A DNA stretch of 19,626 nucleotides from an uncultured Prevotellaceae bacterium. Lineage in GTDB: Bacteria; Bacteroidota; Bacteroidia; Bacteroidales; Muribaculaceae. How positions within the stretch are numbered: position 1 is the first letter of the stretch; every line of letters begins with the position of its first letter. The notes under the pieces were generated by a model that had not been told where the DNA came from, searched no databases, and worked only from the letters and a program-made list of their open reading frames with translations. The position numbers and the translations under genes were made by a program. The stretch is from contig CALGGO010000085.1 in assembly GCA_937916085.1 (NCBI GenBank), positions 1 to 19,626 of the forward strand, written 5' to 3'. Shown piece by piece: positions 1 through 6,865 of this stretch.

Positions 1-80
1 AATTTATCTATCTGACAAACAAATTGTTGTGAATTAACTGAATATCCCTAACTAAACATTTCATTCATTTTTAAAAATTC

Positions 81-3000
81 ATGCGTATGAAAAAATTACT
101 ATCATTTCTAACACTGCTCACGCTCTCCATAGGAGTCTCGTGGGCAGCTAACACGACGGTAACATTTACGTTTTCCTCGTTATACACATCAAATACCGTT
201 CTTGATGGAGTATCAATAGATGGAACTGATGTCTCTTTAGTTTTCAATAAACGAGATGGCGGCACAGCTACTCAGTACTACAGTTATGGCGAAGCTGTTC
301 GTTGGTATGGAGGTGGAACTTTAACCGTGTCTTCAACGACAAAAACAATCACAAGAATTGAGATTGTCTATACTAAACATGACAATTCTGTTTCTGCCTC
401 TGTTGGATCTTATTCTGATATCTCAGGATCATCAGGGACTGGAACATGGTCTGGAAGTGCATCAAGTGTCGTATTTACTCAATCTGGCACAAAAGATCAA
501 GCTAGAATTACTTCTGTTCAAGTAACCTACACCGACGGTGGCTCAACCGTTGAGACTGTTGCCACTCCCACATTCTCTCCTGCCGAGGGTACTTTCACCG
601 AAGCGCAGAATGTGACTATAGCTTGCACTACCGACGGAGCAACCATCTACTACACAACCGATGGCAGCACTCCAACTACTAGCTCTTCGGTTTACAGCAG
701 CGCAATTCCTGTAAGTTCAACTACCACCATCAAGGCTATCGCAGTTAAGGACGGCATGAACAACAGCAGTGTGGCAAGTGCTACTTATACAATTAACATT
801 CCGCCCGTGACCCCCGCCACTGGCGACTTCGTGCTCGTTACCAGCGCCGACCAGCTCGTAGCAGGTAATGAGTATATTATTATGACAAAAGATCCTGATG
901 GTTATACTCTTGCTATGGGCGACTTGAATAGCAGCAACAAAGGCTCCTGGACCCAAGAATTTGCCATAAACGGTACTGTTGGTGCAGAGGGCAGCACTGT
1001 GTCAGTTTATAGCGAATCAACTACATCCAATAGTTTAGTAAACATCCTTGAGTTGGAAAATACTAACGGTCAATTAGCTCTTAAGCAGCAATCTGCTGGA
1101 ACTTACCTGAATATCACAGCTAATAGTACTGATATTACGGGAAGTGCTTCTAAGACTTACTTAACTATTGAAATTGGCAGCGATTATTTTGCTACAATCA
1201 AAGGCTATAGTACTCGTCAAATTCTTTTCTACATCACGAGTGATGTATTTGGCAACTATTCCTCATCAAATGCCAACGGATCAAGCTATTCTAAGGTTTA
1301 CCTCTACACCCGCGGGGCGTTGCAGCCACCCGTCTTCACACCTGCAGGTGGCATCTATGGCATTGATGTAGATGTGACAATCTCTTGCCCGACCACTGGT
1401 GCCACTATTTACTACACTACCGATGGTACTGACCCAACCACAAGTTCAACTCAATACACTGGTGAGATTCTAGTAAGAGAGACCACCACTTTCAAGGCCA
1501 TCGCCGTGAAAGATGGAGAGACAAGTCGTGTGACAACTGCCACATATACTATCACTCCCAACACTAATCCGGAAACCGTAACCTTAACCTACAGCGAGCC
1601 ATTCACCGAAGGCGTGGGCAAGTTTATCGTTGAGAACATTAGCGGTTTCTCACCCGTATGGACCCTTGACGGAAACTACGGCATCAAGGGCACCAGCTAC
1701 AGCAACGGCACCAACTATGCAGCTGTTAGCCGCTTCCTTTCGCCCTATGTGGATATGACTAATGCTGTTCAGCCAGCGCTGACCTTCAGCCACCAGATCA
1801 ACAGCTTCTTCGATGATGTAACTAACCAGTGCGAGCTTTACATCCGCGAGGTTGAAAATGGCACCCCCGAATCATGGACCAAGCTTAGTGTCTCCTTCAG
1901 CACTCCAAGCAGTGGAAACTGGACCAATGACGTTGCCAGCATCGACCTTAGCGACTACGCTGGCAAGACCGTTCAGGTGTCGTTCCTCTACACCAATACT
2001 TCTACCACAAGCGGTGCAGGTACTTGGGAAATCCAGAACTTCAGGATGTATGACGCCAGCGATGTCATATATGTGAACAACATCGCCGAGTTCCTCGCCC
2101 TTGACGAGAACACCACCGCCACCTTCCGCAACCCAGTCACCGTGCTCTATGACTACGCTCAGAACAGCAACAGCAGTTACCAAGAGTACATCTGGTTCAA
2201 GGACGAGAGCGGCTATAGCCAGTTCTACCTATTACCAACCCTGAACAGCACTTATGATGAAGACACCGAGACCTATAGCTACTCCACAAGAGCTAAGTAT
2301 GAGAACGGCGACATCATCCCTGCTGGCTTCACTGTTGTGAAGAACTATTATGCCTATGGCGCTTATCTGCAAGCATTCTCTAACGATGCTCTGAATGCCG
2401 GCTTCCAGACCTCAACCCAAAAGGGTCTCGCCGATCCCGAGTATTTTGACTACAGCACCATCAATAACCTTACCGCTGCCGATACCACAACCTACTGCAA
2501 CCGTTATATCACCCTCGAGAAGATACGCATCCTCTCGAAGAGCGGTAAGTACTTCTATTTCAGTGACGAGAACAGCACCACGGCTTGCAAAACTGTGGGC
2601 TACAACAAGTTCAGCGATGAGTCTTCTCTAAAGAAAAACGGTAGCACTGCTGTAGTGAACGTGCCCGATGCAAGCACCAGCACCTACTACAACGTGAAGG
2701 CTATCCTCCAAGTGTGGAAAGGCCAGAACAATGCAGTAACCTGGGAAATCCTGCCCATCGAGTTCACCGAGTGGAGCGCCGAGGAAGTGACACTGCGTAA
2801 GCTCTGCGCCGACGGTGTTGAGCAGAATAATTACACCATCAGTAACAACCTACTGGGCGTGTATGCAAGTGCTGACGGCACCAAACTGTGGGTTAAGGAC
2901 GATACTGGCCAATCGATTTGGGAGACAGAGCCCAGTGCTACCTGGAAGGACAACTTCGCAATTGAATTTGAGGGAGATGACGGCATCCCCGCCAACACCC

Positions 3001-3728
3001 GCATGGAGCAGGCGAACTACGACCAGAGCAACTGGTGCGAGCTTCACCTTACTAGTGGCAACGCTGCAAGCTTCGTGAATAAGATTATCAGTGGCGGCTC
3101 TATCGAAGGTAAGTTCACCGATAAGCTGAACCCCACCATGGAGAACGTAAGCTTGAGCCTCGACGACATCTACAGCGAAAGCAGCTACGCCCTCAACTAC
3201 TACATCCCCGCCAACTTCCTGGGCAGCCAGTCATGTCATACCGACATGCACGGTCAAGAAGGTCATGGCGACTACTTCTTCATGAATCCTAAGCCACAGG
3301 AGGTTGTGGAGATTGTGTGGGCTATCTGGGACAGCGAGCATCAGGTATTCATGATGTCAACCGATCCTATCCGCAACACCCACCAGTTTGAGGGTGAATT
3401 TACCATCAATCCTGAAATGAATATCAGAACCGACGTTTCAATCACAGACGGCTATGGCTACAACTTCAAGGCTATAATCCGCAAGACTGCCAGCGGCTTG
3501 AGAGACGTGAACGGCGGCAACTATGAGGTATATCCTCTCGACCTTGACGAGGGTATCGACCCAGCTACCGCTATCGAGAGCATCACTGCTGGCAACGGCG
3601 AGGTGAAGAGCGTGAAGTACGTGAACGTAGCTGGCATGGTGAGCGACACTCCATTCCAGGGTGTGAACATCGTGGTCACTGAATATACCGACGGCACTCG
3701 CACCGCCACTAAGATGCTTAAGCGCTGA
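81..3728 (+). CDS. Large secreted modular protein with two chitobiase-C-like modules and a T9SS-like C-terminus
   Basis: Predicted exported multidomain protein of 1215 residues; its substrate is unknown. Residues 1-22 form a signal peptide (basic MRMKK, hydrophobic core, ending SWA). Residues about 24-152 are a Ser/Thr-rich beta domain. Residues about 161-238 and 415-493 are two related modules of the chitobiase/beta-hexosaminidase C-terminal type, each with the motif GATIYYTTDG (186-195, 440-449). Between them (about 248-411) lies a domain starting DFVLVTSADQL. Residues about 503-657 resemble a jelly-roll (choice-of-anchor J) domain. Residues about 663-1150 contain beta-rich repeats with EYIWFKDESG-like strands. 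The end (about 1164-1215, with VKYVNVAGM and GVNIVVTEYTDG) resembles type IX secretion sorting domains of Bacteroidota, which suggests surface delivery; this is inferred. No catalytic motif was recognised. An in-frame ATG at 87 is an alternative start. The gene stands alone and ends in an intrinsic terminator. Confidence 0.85.
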   Translation: MRMKKLLSFLTLLTLSIGVSWAANTTVTFTFSSLYTSNTVLDGVSIDGTDVSLVFNKRDGGTATQYYSYGEAVRWYGGGTLTVSSTTKTITRIEIVYTKHDNSVSASVGSYSDISGSSGTGTWSGSASSVVFTQSGTKDQARITSVQVTYTDGGSTVETVATPTFSPAEGTFTEAQNVTIACTTDGATIYYTTDGSTPTTSSSVYSSAIPVSSTTTIKAIAVKDGMNNSSVASATYTINIPPVTPATGDFVLVTSADQLVAGNEYIIMTKDPDGYTLAMGDLNSSNKGSWTQEFAINGTVGAEGSTVSVYSESTTSNSLVNILELENTNGQLALKQQSAGTYLNITANSTDITGSASKTYLTIEIGSDYFATIKGYSTRQILFYITSDVFGNYSSSNANGSSYSKVYLYTRGALQPPVFTPAGGIYGIDVDVTISCPTTGATIYYTTDGTDPTTSSTQYTGEILVRETTTFKAIAVKDGETSRVTTATYTITPNTNPETVTLTYSEPFTEGVGKFIVENISGFSPVWTLDGNYGIKGTSYSNGTNYAAVSRFLSPYVDMTNAVQPALTFSHQINSFFDDVTNQCELYIREVENGTPESWTKLSVSFSTPSSGNWTNDVASIDLSDYAGKTVQVSFLYTNTSTTSGAGTWEIQNFRMYDASDVIYVNNIAEFLALDENTTATFRNPVTVLYDYAQNSNSSYQEYIWFKDESGYSQFYLLPTLNSTYDEDTETYSYSTRAKYENGDIIPAGFTVVKNYYAYGAYLQAFSNDALNAGFQTSTQKGLADPEYFDYSTINNLTAADTTTYCNRYITLEKIRILSKSGKYFYFSDENSTTACKTVGYNKFSDESSLKKNGSTAVVNVPDASTSTYYNVKAILQVWKGQNNAVTWEILPIEFTEWSAEEVTLRKLCADGVEQNNYTISNNLLGVYASADGTKLWVKDDTGQSIWETEPSATWKDNFAIEFEGDDGIPANTRMEQANYDQSNWCELHLTSGNAASFVNKIISGGSIEGKFTDKLNPTMENVSLSLDDIYSESSYALNYYIPANFLGSQSCHTDMHGQEGHGDYFFMNPKPQEVVEIVWAIWDSEHQVFMMSTDPIRNTHQFEGEFTINPEMNIRTDVSITDGYGYNFKAIIRKTASGLRDVNGGNYEVYPLDLDEGIDPATAIESITAGNGEVKSVKYVNVAGMVSDTPFQGVNIVVTEYTDGTRTATKMLKR

Positions 3729-3767
3729 TTGAACCACTAATTAAACTAATTTCACTAATAATAAAAG

Positions 3768-3799
3768 GTGCTCGCCAGCAATGGCGGGCACTTTTTTTT
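3768..3799 (+). terminator. Intrinsic terminator of the secreted-protein gene
   Basis: A 10-bp stem, GTGCTCGCCA (3768-3777) with TGGCGGGCAC (3782-3791) and one G-U pair, closes a GCAA tetraloop of the GNRA class. Eight T residues follow (3792-3799). It begins 39 bases after the stop codon at 3728. Confidence 0.93.
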
Positions 3800-3937
3800 G
3801 AACCACTAATTATCGCTAATTTTCACCAATTAGTTTAATTACACTAAATTAAGAACCACTAATTGTCACTAATTTTCACCAATTAGTTTAAATACACTAA
3901 ATTAAGAACCACTAATTGTCGCTAATTTTCACTAATA
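3800..3937. repeat. AT-rich 53-bp tandem repeat, 2.6 copies
   Basis: Two full units (3800-3852 and 3853-3905) differ at only 3 of 53 positions. A third unit is cut short at about 3937. Each unit starts GAACCACTAATT and contains the inverted repeat CTAATT-TTCACC-AATTAG, so each can form a small hairpin. A degenerate earlier unit (3731-3760, same GAACCACTAATT opening) lies before the terminator at 3768-3799, so the terminator sits inside the repeat field. No coding potential was seen. Confidence 0.9.
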
Positions 3938-3950
3938 AGCCTGTTTTCTT

Positions 3951-3987
3951 GTTGAGCGAACGCCGCGGAGCGGCGCACTACTCAACA
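3951..3987. repeat. REP-like GC-rich palindrome, copy 1
   Basis: A nested inverted repeat: outer arms GTTGAG (3951-3956) and CTCAAC (3981-3986) enclose an inner stem CGCCGC (3961-3966) and GCGGCG (3970-3975) with loop GGA. The 35 bases 3953-3987 recur identically and in the same orientation at 5001-5035. The strong GC content contrasts with the AT-rich repeats beside it. No T-run follows on either strand, so it is not a standard terminator. It resembles REP elements, which in other bacteria can stabilise mRNA 3' ends or serve as targets of REP-associated transposases; a role here is not shown. Confidence 0.85.
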
Positions 3988-4029
3988 GCATCGAGGCTTG
4001 TTTCCTTCACCTCTTGTCTTCTCTACTCT

Positions 4030-4097
4030 ACTGCTCCACTATTCTACTGCTCAACTGCTCAACTGCTCTACTATTCTACTGCTTTACTGCTTCACTT
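4030..4097. repeat. Octamer array (ACTGCTCN) directly 3' of aguB
   Basis: Eight consecutive 8-base units, all beginning ACT: ACTGCTCC, ACTATTCT, ACTGCTCA (twice), ACTGCTCT, ACTATTCT, ACTGCTTT, ACTGCTTC, then a half unit ACTT. A degenerate lead-in (CTCTACTCT) precedes it. The array touches the aguB stop codon (4098-4100), so it would be the start of the aguB 3' UTR. The phase is exact, with no indels. Confidence 0.9.
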
Positions 4098-4973
4098 TTA
4101 GTCGAGGAATCGCTTGTCGAGGTCGTGGTAGTGGTCGATGCGGCGGTCGCGGAGGAATGGCCACCAGCGTCGCACGCGCTCGGTGCGGTCGAGGTTGACG
4201 TCGATAACTGTCTCTTCCTCGTCGGTGCTTGAGGCGCAGTGCAGTATCTCTCCCTGCTGTCCGGCGATGAAGCTGCTTCCCCAGAACTCTATGCCGTTGG
4301 TCTGCCCGCTCGGGTCGGGCTCGTGCCCCACACGGTTGACGGTGACGACGGGGAGACCGTTAGCCACAGCATGGCCGAGCTGCACCGTCATCCACGCGTT
4401 GAGCTGCCGCATCTTCTCGCTCTCGTTGTCGCTGCTCTCATAGCCTATGGCAGTGGGGTAGATGAGGATGTCGGCTCCCCGCAGCGCCATGAGTCGTGCC
4501 GCCTCGGGGTACCACTGGTCCCAGCACACGAGCACGCCGAGTCGTCCCACGCTGGTGTTGATGGGCTCAAAACCCAGGTCGCCAGGCGTGAAGTAGAACT
4601 TCTCGTAATAGGCTGGGTCGTCGGGGATGTGCATCTTGCGGTACTTGCCGGCGATGGTGCCGTCTTTCTCAAACACCACCGCGGTGTTGTGATACAGCCC
4701 CTTGGCGCGTCGCTCAAAGAGCGAAGTCACCAGCACCACGTTGTTGTCGCGAGCCGCTTGCGAGTAGATGTCGGTCACGTCGCCGGGGATTGGCGTGGCG
4801 AGGTCGAAATTCTCCACGTTCTCCTCTTGGCAGAAGTAGAGCGAGTCGTGCAGCTCCTGCATCACTATGAGTTGGGCGCCGTCTTTTGCAAGGCGTGCAA
4901 TTTTCTCGAGCAGGCGAGCGCGGTTGAGCTCCGCCTCGCCGCAGTTGCGTTGTTGTATGATACCTGTTTTCAT
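4098..4973 (-). CDS. aguB: N-carbamoylputrescine amidase
   Basis: Hydrolyses N-carbamoylputrescine to putrescine, CO2 and ammonia in the cytoplasm, the last step of the agmatine route to putrescine. The 291-residue product is a single nitrilase-superfamily (carbon-nitrogen hydrolase) domain of the usual length. The Glu-Lys-Cys triad is visible: E40 in VMQELHDS, K113 in GKYRKMHIPDDP and C150 in LGVLVCWDQWYPE. The C-terminal WPFLRDRRIDHY pattern is typical of AguB. The ATG at 4973 gives the family's MKTGIIQQ opening; an upstream in-frame ATG at 5039 would read through the REP-like hairpin and is rejected. It lies downstream of aguA on the same strand, which strongly supports the assignment. There is no clear Shine-Dalgarno sequence; the leader just upstream is A-rich. 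Confidence 0.95.
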   Translation of the reverse strand: MKTGIIQQRNCGEAELNRARLLEKIARLAKDGAQLIVMQELHDSLYFCQEENVENFDLATPIPGDVTDIYSQAARDNNVVLVTSLFERRAKGLYHNTAVVFEKDGTIAGKYRKMHIPDDPAYYEKFYFTPGDLGFEPINTSVGRLGVLVCWDQWYPEAARLMALRGADILIYPTAIGYESSDNESEKMRQLNAWMTVQLGHAVANGLPVVTVNRVGHEPDPSGQTNGIEFWGSSFIAGQQGEILHCASSTDEEETVIDVNLDRTERVRRWWPFLRDRRIDHYHDLDKRFLD

Positions 4974-4989
4974 ATTTCTGTTTTTTAGC

Positions 4990-5005
4990 TGACGAGCTGC
5001 TGAGC
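4990..5005. repeat. Two TGACGAGC-type octamers upstream of aguB
   Basis: TGACGAGC (4990-4997) and TGCTGAGC (4998-5005) continue directly into the REP-like palindrome. The same word family forms the array at 6205-6236 before aguA. Sixteen bases separate this copy from the aguB start codon and 17 separate the other from the aguA start codon. Confidence 0.65.
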
Positions 5006-5035
5006 GAACGCCGCGGAGCGGCGCACTACTCAACA
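5001..5035. repeat. REP-like GC-rich palindrome, copy 2
   Basis: Identical over 35 bases to 3953-3987 and in the same orientation, with the inner stem CGCCGC/GCGGCG at 5009-5014 and 5018-5023. It lies between aguA and aguB. The following linker (about 5036-5070) can be aligned with the linker after copy 1 (about 3988-4024; both carry AGGnTTGTTT followed by a C/T-rich run), and an octamer array follows in both places. The two loci therefore look like two copies of one composite element. Confidence 0.88.
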
Positions 5036-5045
5036 CCACCTAGGA

Positions 5046-5164
5046 TTGTTTTCTTGCCCCTCGTCCTCTCGTTTTCTTGTTTTCTTGTTCTCTTGTTTTC
5101 TTGTTCTCTTGTTCTCTTGTTCTCAAGTTTTCTTGTACTCTTGTTTTCTTGTTCTCAAGAAATC
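5046..5164. repeat. Octamer array (TTGTTYTC) overlapping the 3' end of aguA
   Basis: About 15 units of 8 bases, mainly TTGTTTTC and TTGTTCTC, with variants TCGTCCTC, TCGTTTTC, AAGTTTTC, TTGTACTC and AAGAAATC. One 7-base unit (TTGCCCC, 5054-5060) is the only phase break. Positions 5126-5164 encode the last 13 residues of AguA, and the stop codon (5123-5125) straddles two units. On the transcribed strand the array reads as purine-rich GAGAACAA/GAAAACAA words. Confidence 0.9.
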
Positions 5165-6187
5165 TTGGGGTATCTGCATGGTGATGCAGTGCAGCGACCC
5201 GTGTTGTTGTATTAATGCGTTGCAGTTGATGCCCACCACGTGGCGGTCGGGAAACACTTGTGAGACTGTTTCGAGTGCCAGTTCGTCGTTCTCGGGCTGG
5301 TCATAGACAGGCACAAGCACCTGTGAGTTTGTTATCAGGAAGTTGGCGTAGGTGGCTGGCAGCCTGTTGCCAGCCTCGTCGTGGATGGGGGCGGGGCAGG
5401 GCAGTGGCACGAGGTGGAACGCTTCGCCTTGTGCGTTGGTCATCGCTTTGAGCTCCTGCTCCATGCGCAGCAGCGAGGCGTGTTGCTCGTCGCTGGAGTT
5501 CTCGCATTTCACGTAGAGGATGGTGTTGGCGGGAGCCAGGCGCGCCAGGGTGTCGATGTGGGCGTCGGTGTCGTCGCCGCAGAGCTCGCCGCTGTTGAGC
5601 CACAGCACCTTCTTTGCTCCGAGCTTTGACTTTAGCACGTCTTCAATCTGCTGCTTGCTGAGGTGGCGGTTGCGGTTTGGCGAGAGCAGGCACTGGCTTG
5701 TGGTGAGGATGGTGCCCCTGCCGTCGCTCTCGATGGAGCCGCCTTCGAGCACAAAGTCCTGGCAGTTGATGGCTTGGGCATTGAAGATGCCATTCTCAAA
5801 CATTTTATGGCAGATGAGGTTGTCGTGACAAGCGGCAAACTTCATGCCCCAAGCGTTGAACTTGAAGTCGAGCATGAATCTTTCGTTGCCGTCGATTATT
5901 GAGATGGGCCCGAAGTCGCGCGCCCAGGTGTCGTTGGTGGCGATTTCCTGATAGATAATCCTGTCGCTATGGTCTAGGTCTTGCAGTTGCCGTCTCACAT
6001 CGTTGGCATCGGGGGCGATGATGATAAGCGGCATCTCGCGCACTATGGCGCGTGCCACCTCCTTGAAGCACGCCTGTGCCTCGTTGAGCATATAGCGCCA
6101 GTCGGTGTCGCGATGTGGCCATGCCAGCATGACAGCGTCTTGCGGCTCCCATTCGGCAGGCATTACAGGAGAGGAGAGTGAGAACAT
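5123..6187 (-). CDS. aguA: Agmatine deiminase
   Basis: Converts agmatine to N-carbamoylputrescine and ammonia, feeding AguB. The 354-residue product is a peptidylarginine deiminase-type (guanidino-modifying) enzyme. Visible family motifs are WPHRDTDW near the N-terminus, TNDTWARDFGP with D91, LEGGSIESDG (147-156), the catalytic His in DTDAHIDT (H210), and the nucleophile C334 in GSLHCITMQIP. Known members end soon after the HCIT motif; here a 13-residue basic tail (342-354) is encoded entirely by the octamer array, so the natural 3' end appears to have been overwritten. The ATG at 6187 gives the expected start MFSLSSPVMPAEWEPQ. It is likely co-transcribed with the small gene upstream and aguB downstream. 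A generic peptidylarginine deiminase is the alternative, but the aguB neighbour favours agmatine. Confidence 0.93.
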   Translation of the reverse strand: MFSLSSPVMPAEWEPQDAVMLAWPHRDTDWRYMLNEAQACFKEVARAIVREMPLIIIAPDANDVRRQLQDLDHSDRIIYQEIATNDTWARDFGPISIIDGNERFMLDFKFNAWGMKFAACHDNLICHKMFENGIFNAQAINCQDFVLEGGSIESDGRGTILTTSQCLLSPNRNRHLSKQQIEDVLKSKLGAKKVLWLNSGELCGDDTDAHIDTLARLAPANTILYVKCENSSDEQHASLLRMEQELKAMTNAQGEAFHLVPLPCPAPIHDEAGNRLPATYANFLITNSQVLVPVYDQPENDELALETVSQVFPDRHVVGINCNALIQQHGSLHCITMQIPQDFLRTRKQEYKKT

Positions 6188-6204
6188 GGCTAAGAGTTTC
6201 TAGT

Positions 6205-6236
6205 TGACAAGCTGACAAGCTGACGAGCTGACGAGG
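6205..6236. repeat. Octamer array (TGACRAGC) upstream of aguA
   Basis: Four perfectly phased units: TGACAAGC, TGACAAGC, TGACGAGC, TGACGAGG. It lies in the likely aguA leader, 17 bases upstream of the start codon. The same word occurs before aguB at 4990-5005. Confidence 0.85.
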
Positions 6237-6270
6237 CAAGTGGGGTAGGCTGCTTTGAGCTTTACTACTA

Positions 6271-6311
6271 TTGTCTTGTTTGCTTGTATCTTGTTAGCTT
6301 GTTAGCTACTG
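6271..6311. repeat. Octamer-like array directly 3' of the small gene
   Basis: Five units: TTGTCTTG, TTTGCTTG, a 7-base TATCTTG, TTAGCTTG and TTAGCTAC, then TG, ending at the base next to the stop codon (6312-6314) of the small gene. The words are more degenerate than in the other arrays. Bases 6237-6270 between this array and the next hold nothing recognisable. Confidence 0.65.
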
Positions 6312-6542
6312 TTAGAATTCTTCACTCATGCTGTCCCAGAAATCCTCCCGGTCTCGCATCTGCTCATCAATGAAGTCTTGATAACCAGTCTTGACACCGT
6401 AACCCATATCTTCGCACCACAGTTTGTAGTCCTCTTGCAGTTGTGGGTCATCTTTCATCATCTCCTCAAATTCTCGTTCCACCTCGCCAGTATTGCTGAG
6501 TTGGTCGAGCAAAGCTCTCAATATTTCAGAAATGTCGTTCAT
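6312..6542 (-). CDS. Small acidic protein of unknown function
   Basis: A 76-residue protein, not recognised as a named family. It is strongly acidic (many Asp and Glu, e.g. EREFEEMMKDDP and EDFWDSMSEEF), looks helical and soluble, and has no signal peptide, membrane segment or metal motif. It is probably real: a good Bacteroidota promoter lies 34 bases upstream (6576-6606), the ATG at 6542 is the only sensible start, and codon use matches its neighbours. It would be the first gene of a transcript continuing into aguA and aguB, although the 124-base gap to aguA, filled with octamer arrays, leaves room for a separate aguA promoter. Any link to polyamine metabolism is only positional. Confidence 0.7.
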   Translation of the reverse strand: MNDISEILRALLDQLSNTGEVEREFEEMMKDDPQLQEDYKLWCEDMGYGVKTGYQDFIDEQMRDREDFWDSMSEEF

Positions 6543-6575
6543 GTTTTATTTTCGTGTGGTTTTAGTTTTATGGGT

Positions 6576-6606
6576 CAAAAATAGTAATTATAGAGAGTAT
6601 GGCAAT
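6576..6606 (-). promoter_or_regulatory. Bacteroidota-type promoter for the small gene and aguAB
   Basis: On the minus strand the -7 box TATTTTTG (6583 down to 6576) fits TAnnTTTG. A -33 ATTG (6606 down to 6603) lies exactly 19 bases upstream. Transcription would start near 6569, about 27 bases before the start codon. Confidence 0.7.
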
Positions 6607-6679
6607 AGAAATAACGGAAAACTTATTAACAAGCAATGAAATTTCATCGCTTTTCTCATCGAAATAACTAAAATTGTGC

Positions 6680-6687
6680 TACTTTTG
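6680..6687 (+). promoter_or_regulatory. Possible -7 box for the DUF4836 gene
   Basis: TACTTTTG fits TAnnTTTG. No TTTG is seen at the expected -33 distance. If used, it would give a leader of about 170 bases that contains the heptamer arrays at 6721-6834. Confidence 0.45.
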
Positions 6688-6720
6688 CAGCTAAATTTTT
6701 GAGGAGAGAGGGGAGAGGTA

Positions 6721-6834
6721 AGTACCAAGTACAAAGGACAAAGTATCAAGGACAAAGTACAAAGGTATCAAGGACCAAGGACAAAGTATCAAGGACAAAC
6801 GATTCTCGATCTCCGATCCCTGATCTCCGATCCA
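6721..6834. repeat. Two fused heptamer arrays upstream of the DUF4836 gene
   Basis: Positions 6721-6798 hold 11 units of about 7 bases drawn from a small set: AGTACCA, AGTACAA, AGGACAA, AGTATCA, AGGACCA, with one 8-base unit AGGTATCA (6763-6770). After one spacer base the word changes: 6800-6834 hold five 7-base units CGATTCT, CGATCTC, CGATCCC, TGATCTC and CGATCCA. The 323-base divergent gap also contains the promoters at 6576-6606 and 6680-6687 and nothing else recognised. Confidence 0.88.
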
Positions 6835-6865
6835 CTAATAACGATAAACGAAAAAAACGAAAGCT

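Noticed and set aside
3800..3937. CRISPR array
   Set aside because: The 53-bp units are directly adjacent with no variable spacers, so this is a plain tandem repeat.
3951..3987. Rho-independent terminator for aguB
   Set aside because: The hairpin is strong but no T-run follows it on the minus strand, and an identical copy lies between aguA and aguB.
3916..4232. Plus-strand open frames rich in STAQLLYYSTALL-like peptides
   Set aside because: They are translations of the ACTGCTCN octamer array and of the opposite strand of aguB. No start context or conserved protein was seen.
4239..4988. Long plus-strand open frame (249 codons) opposite aguB
   Set aside because: It is the antisense shadow of a clear nitrilase-family gene with its catalytic triad; GC-rich codons keep the reverse frame open.
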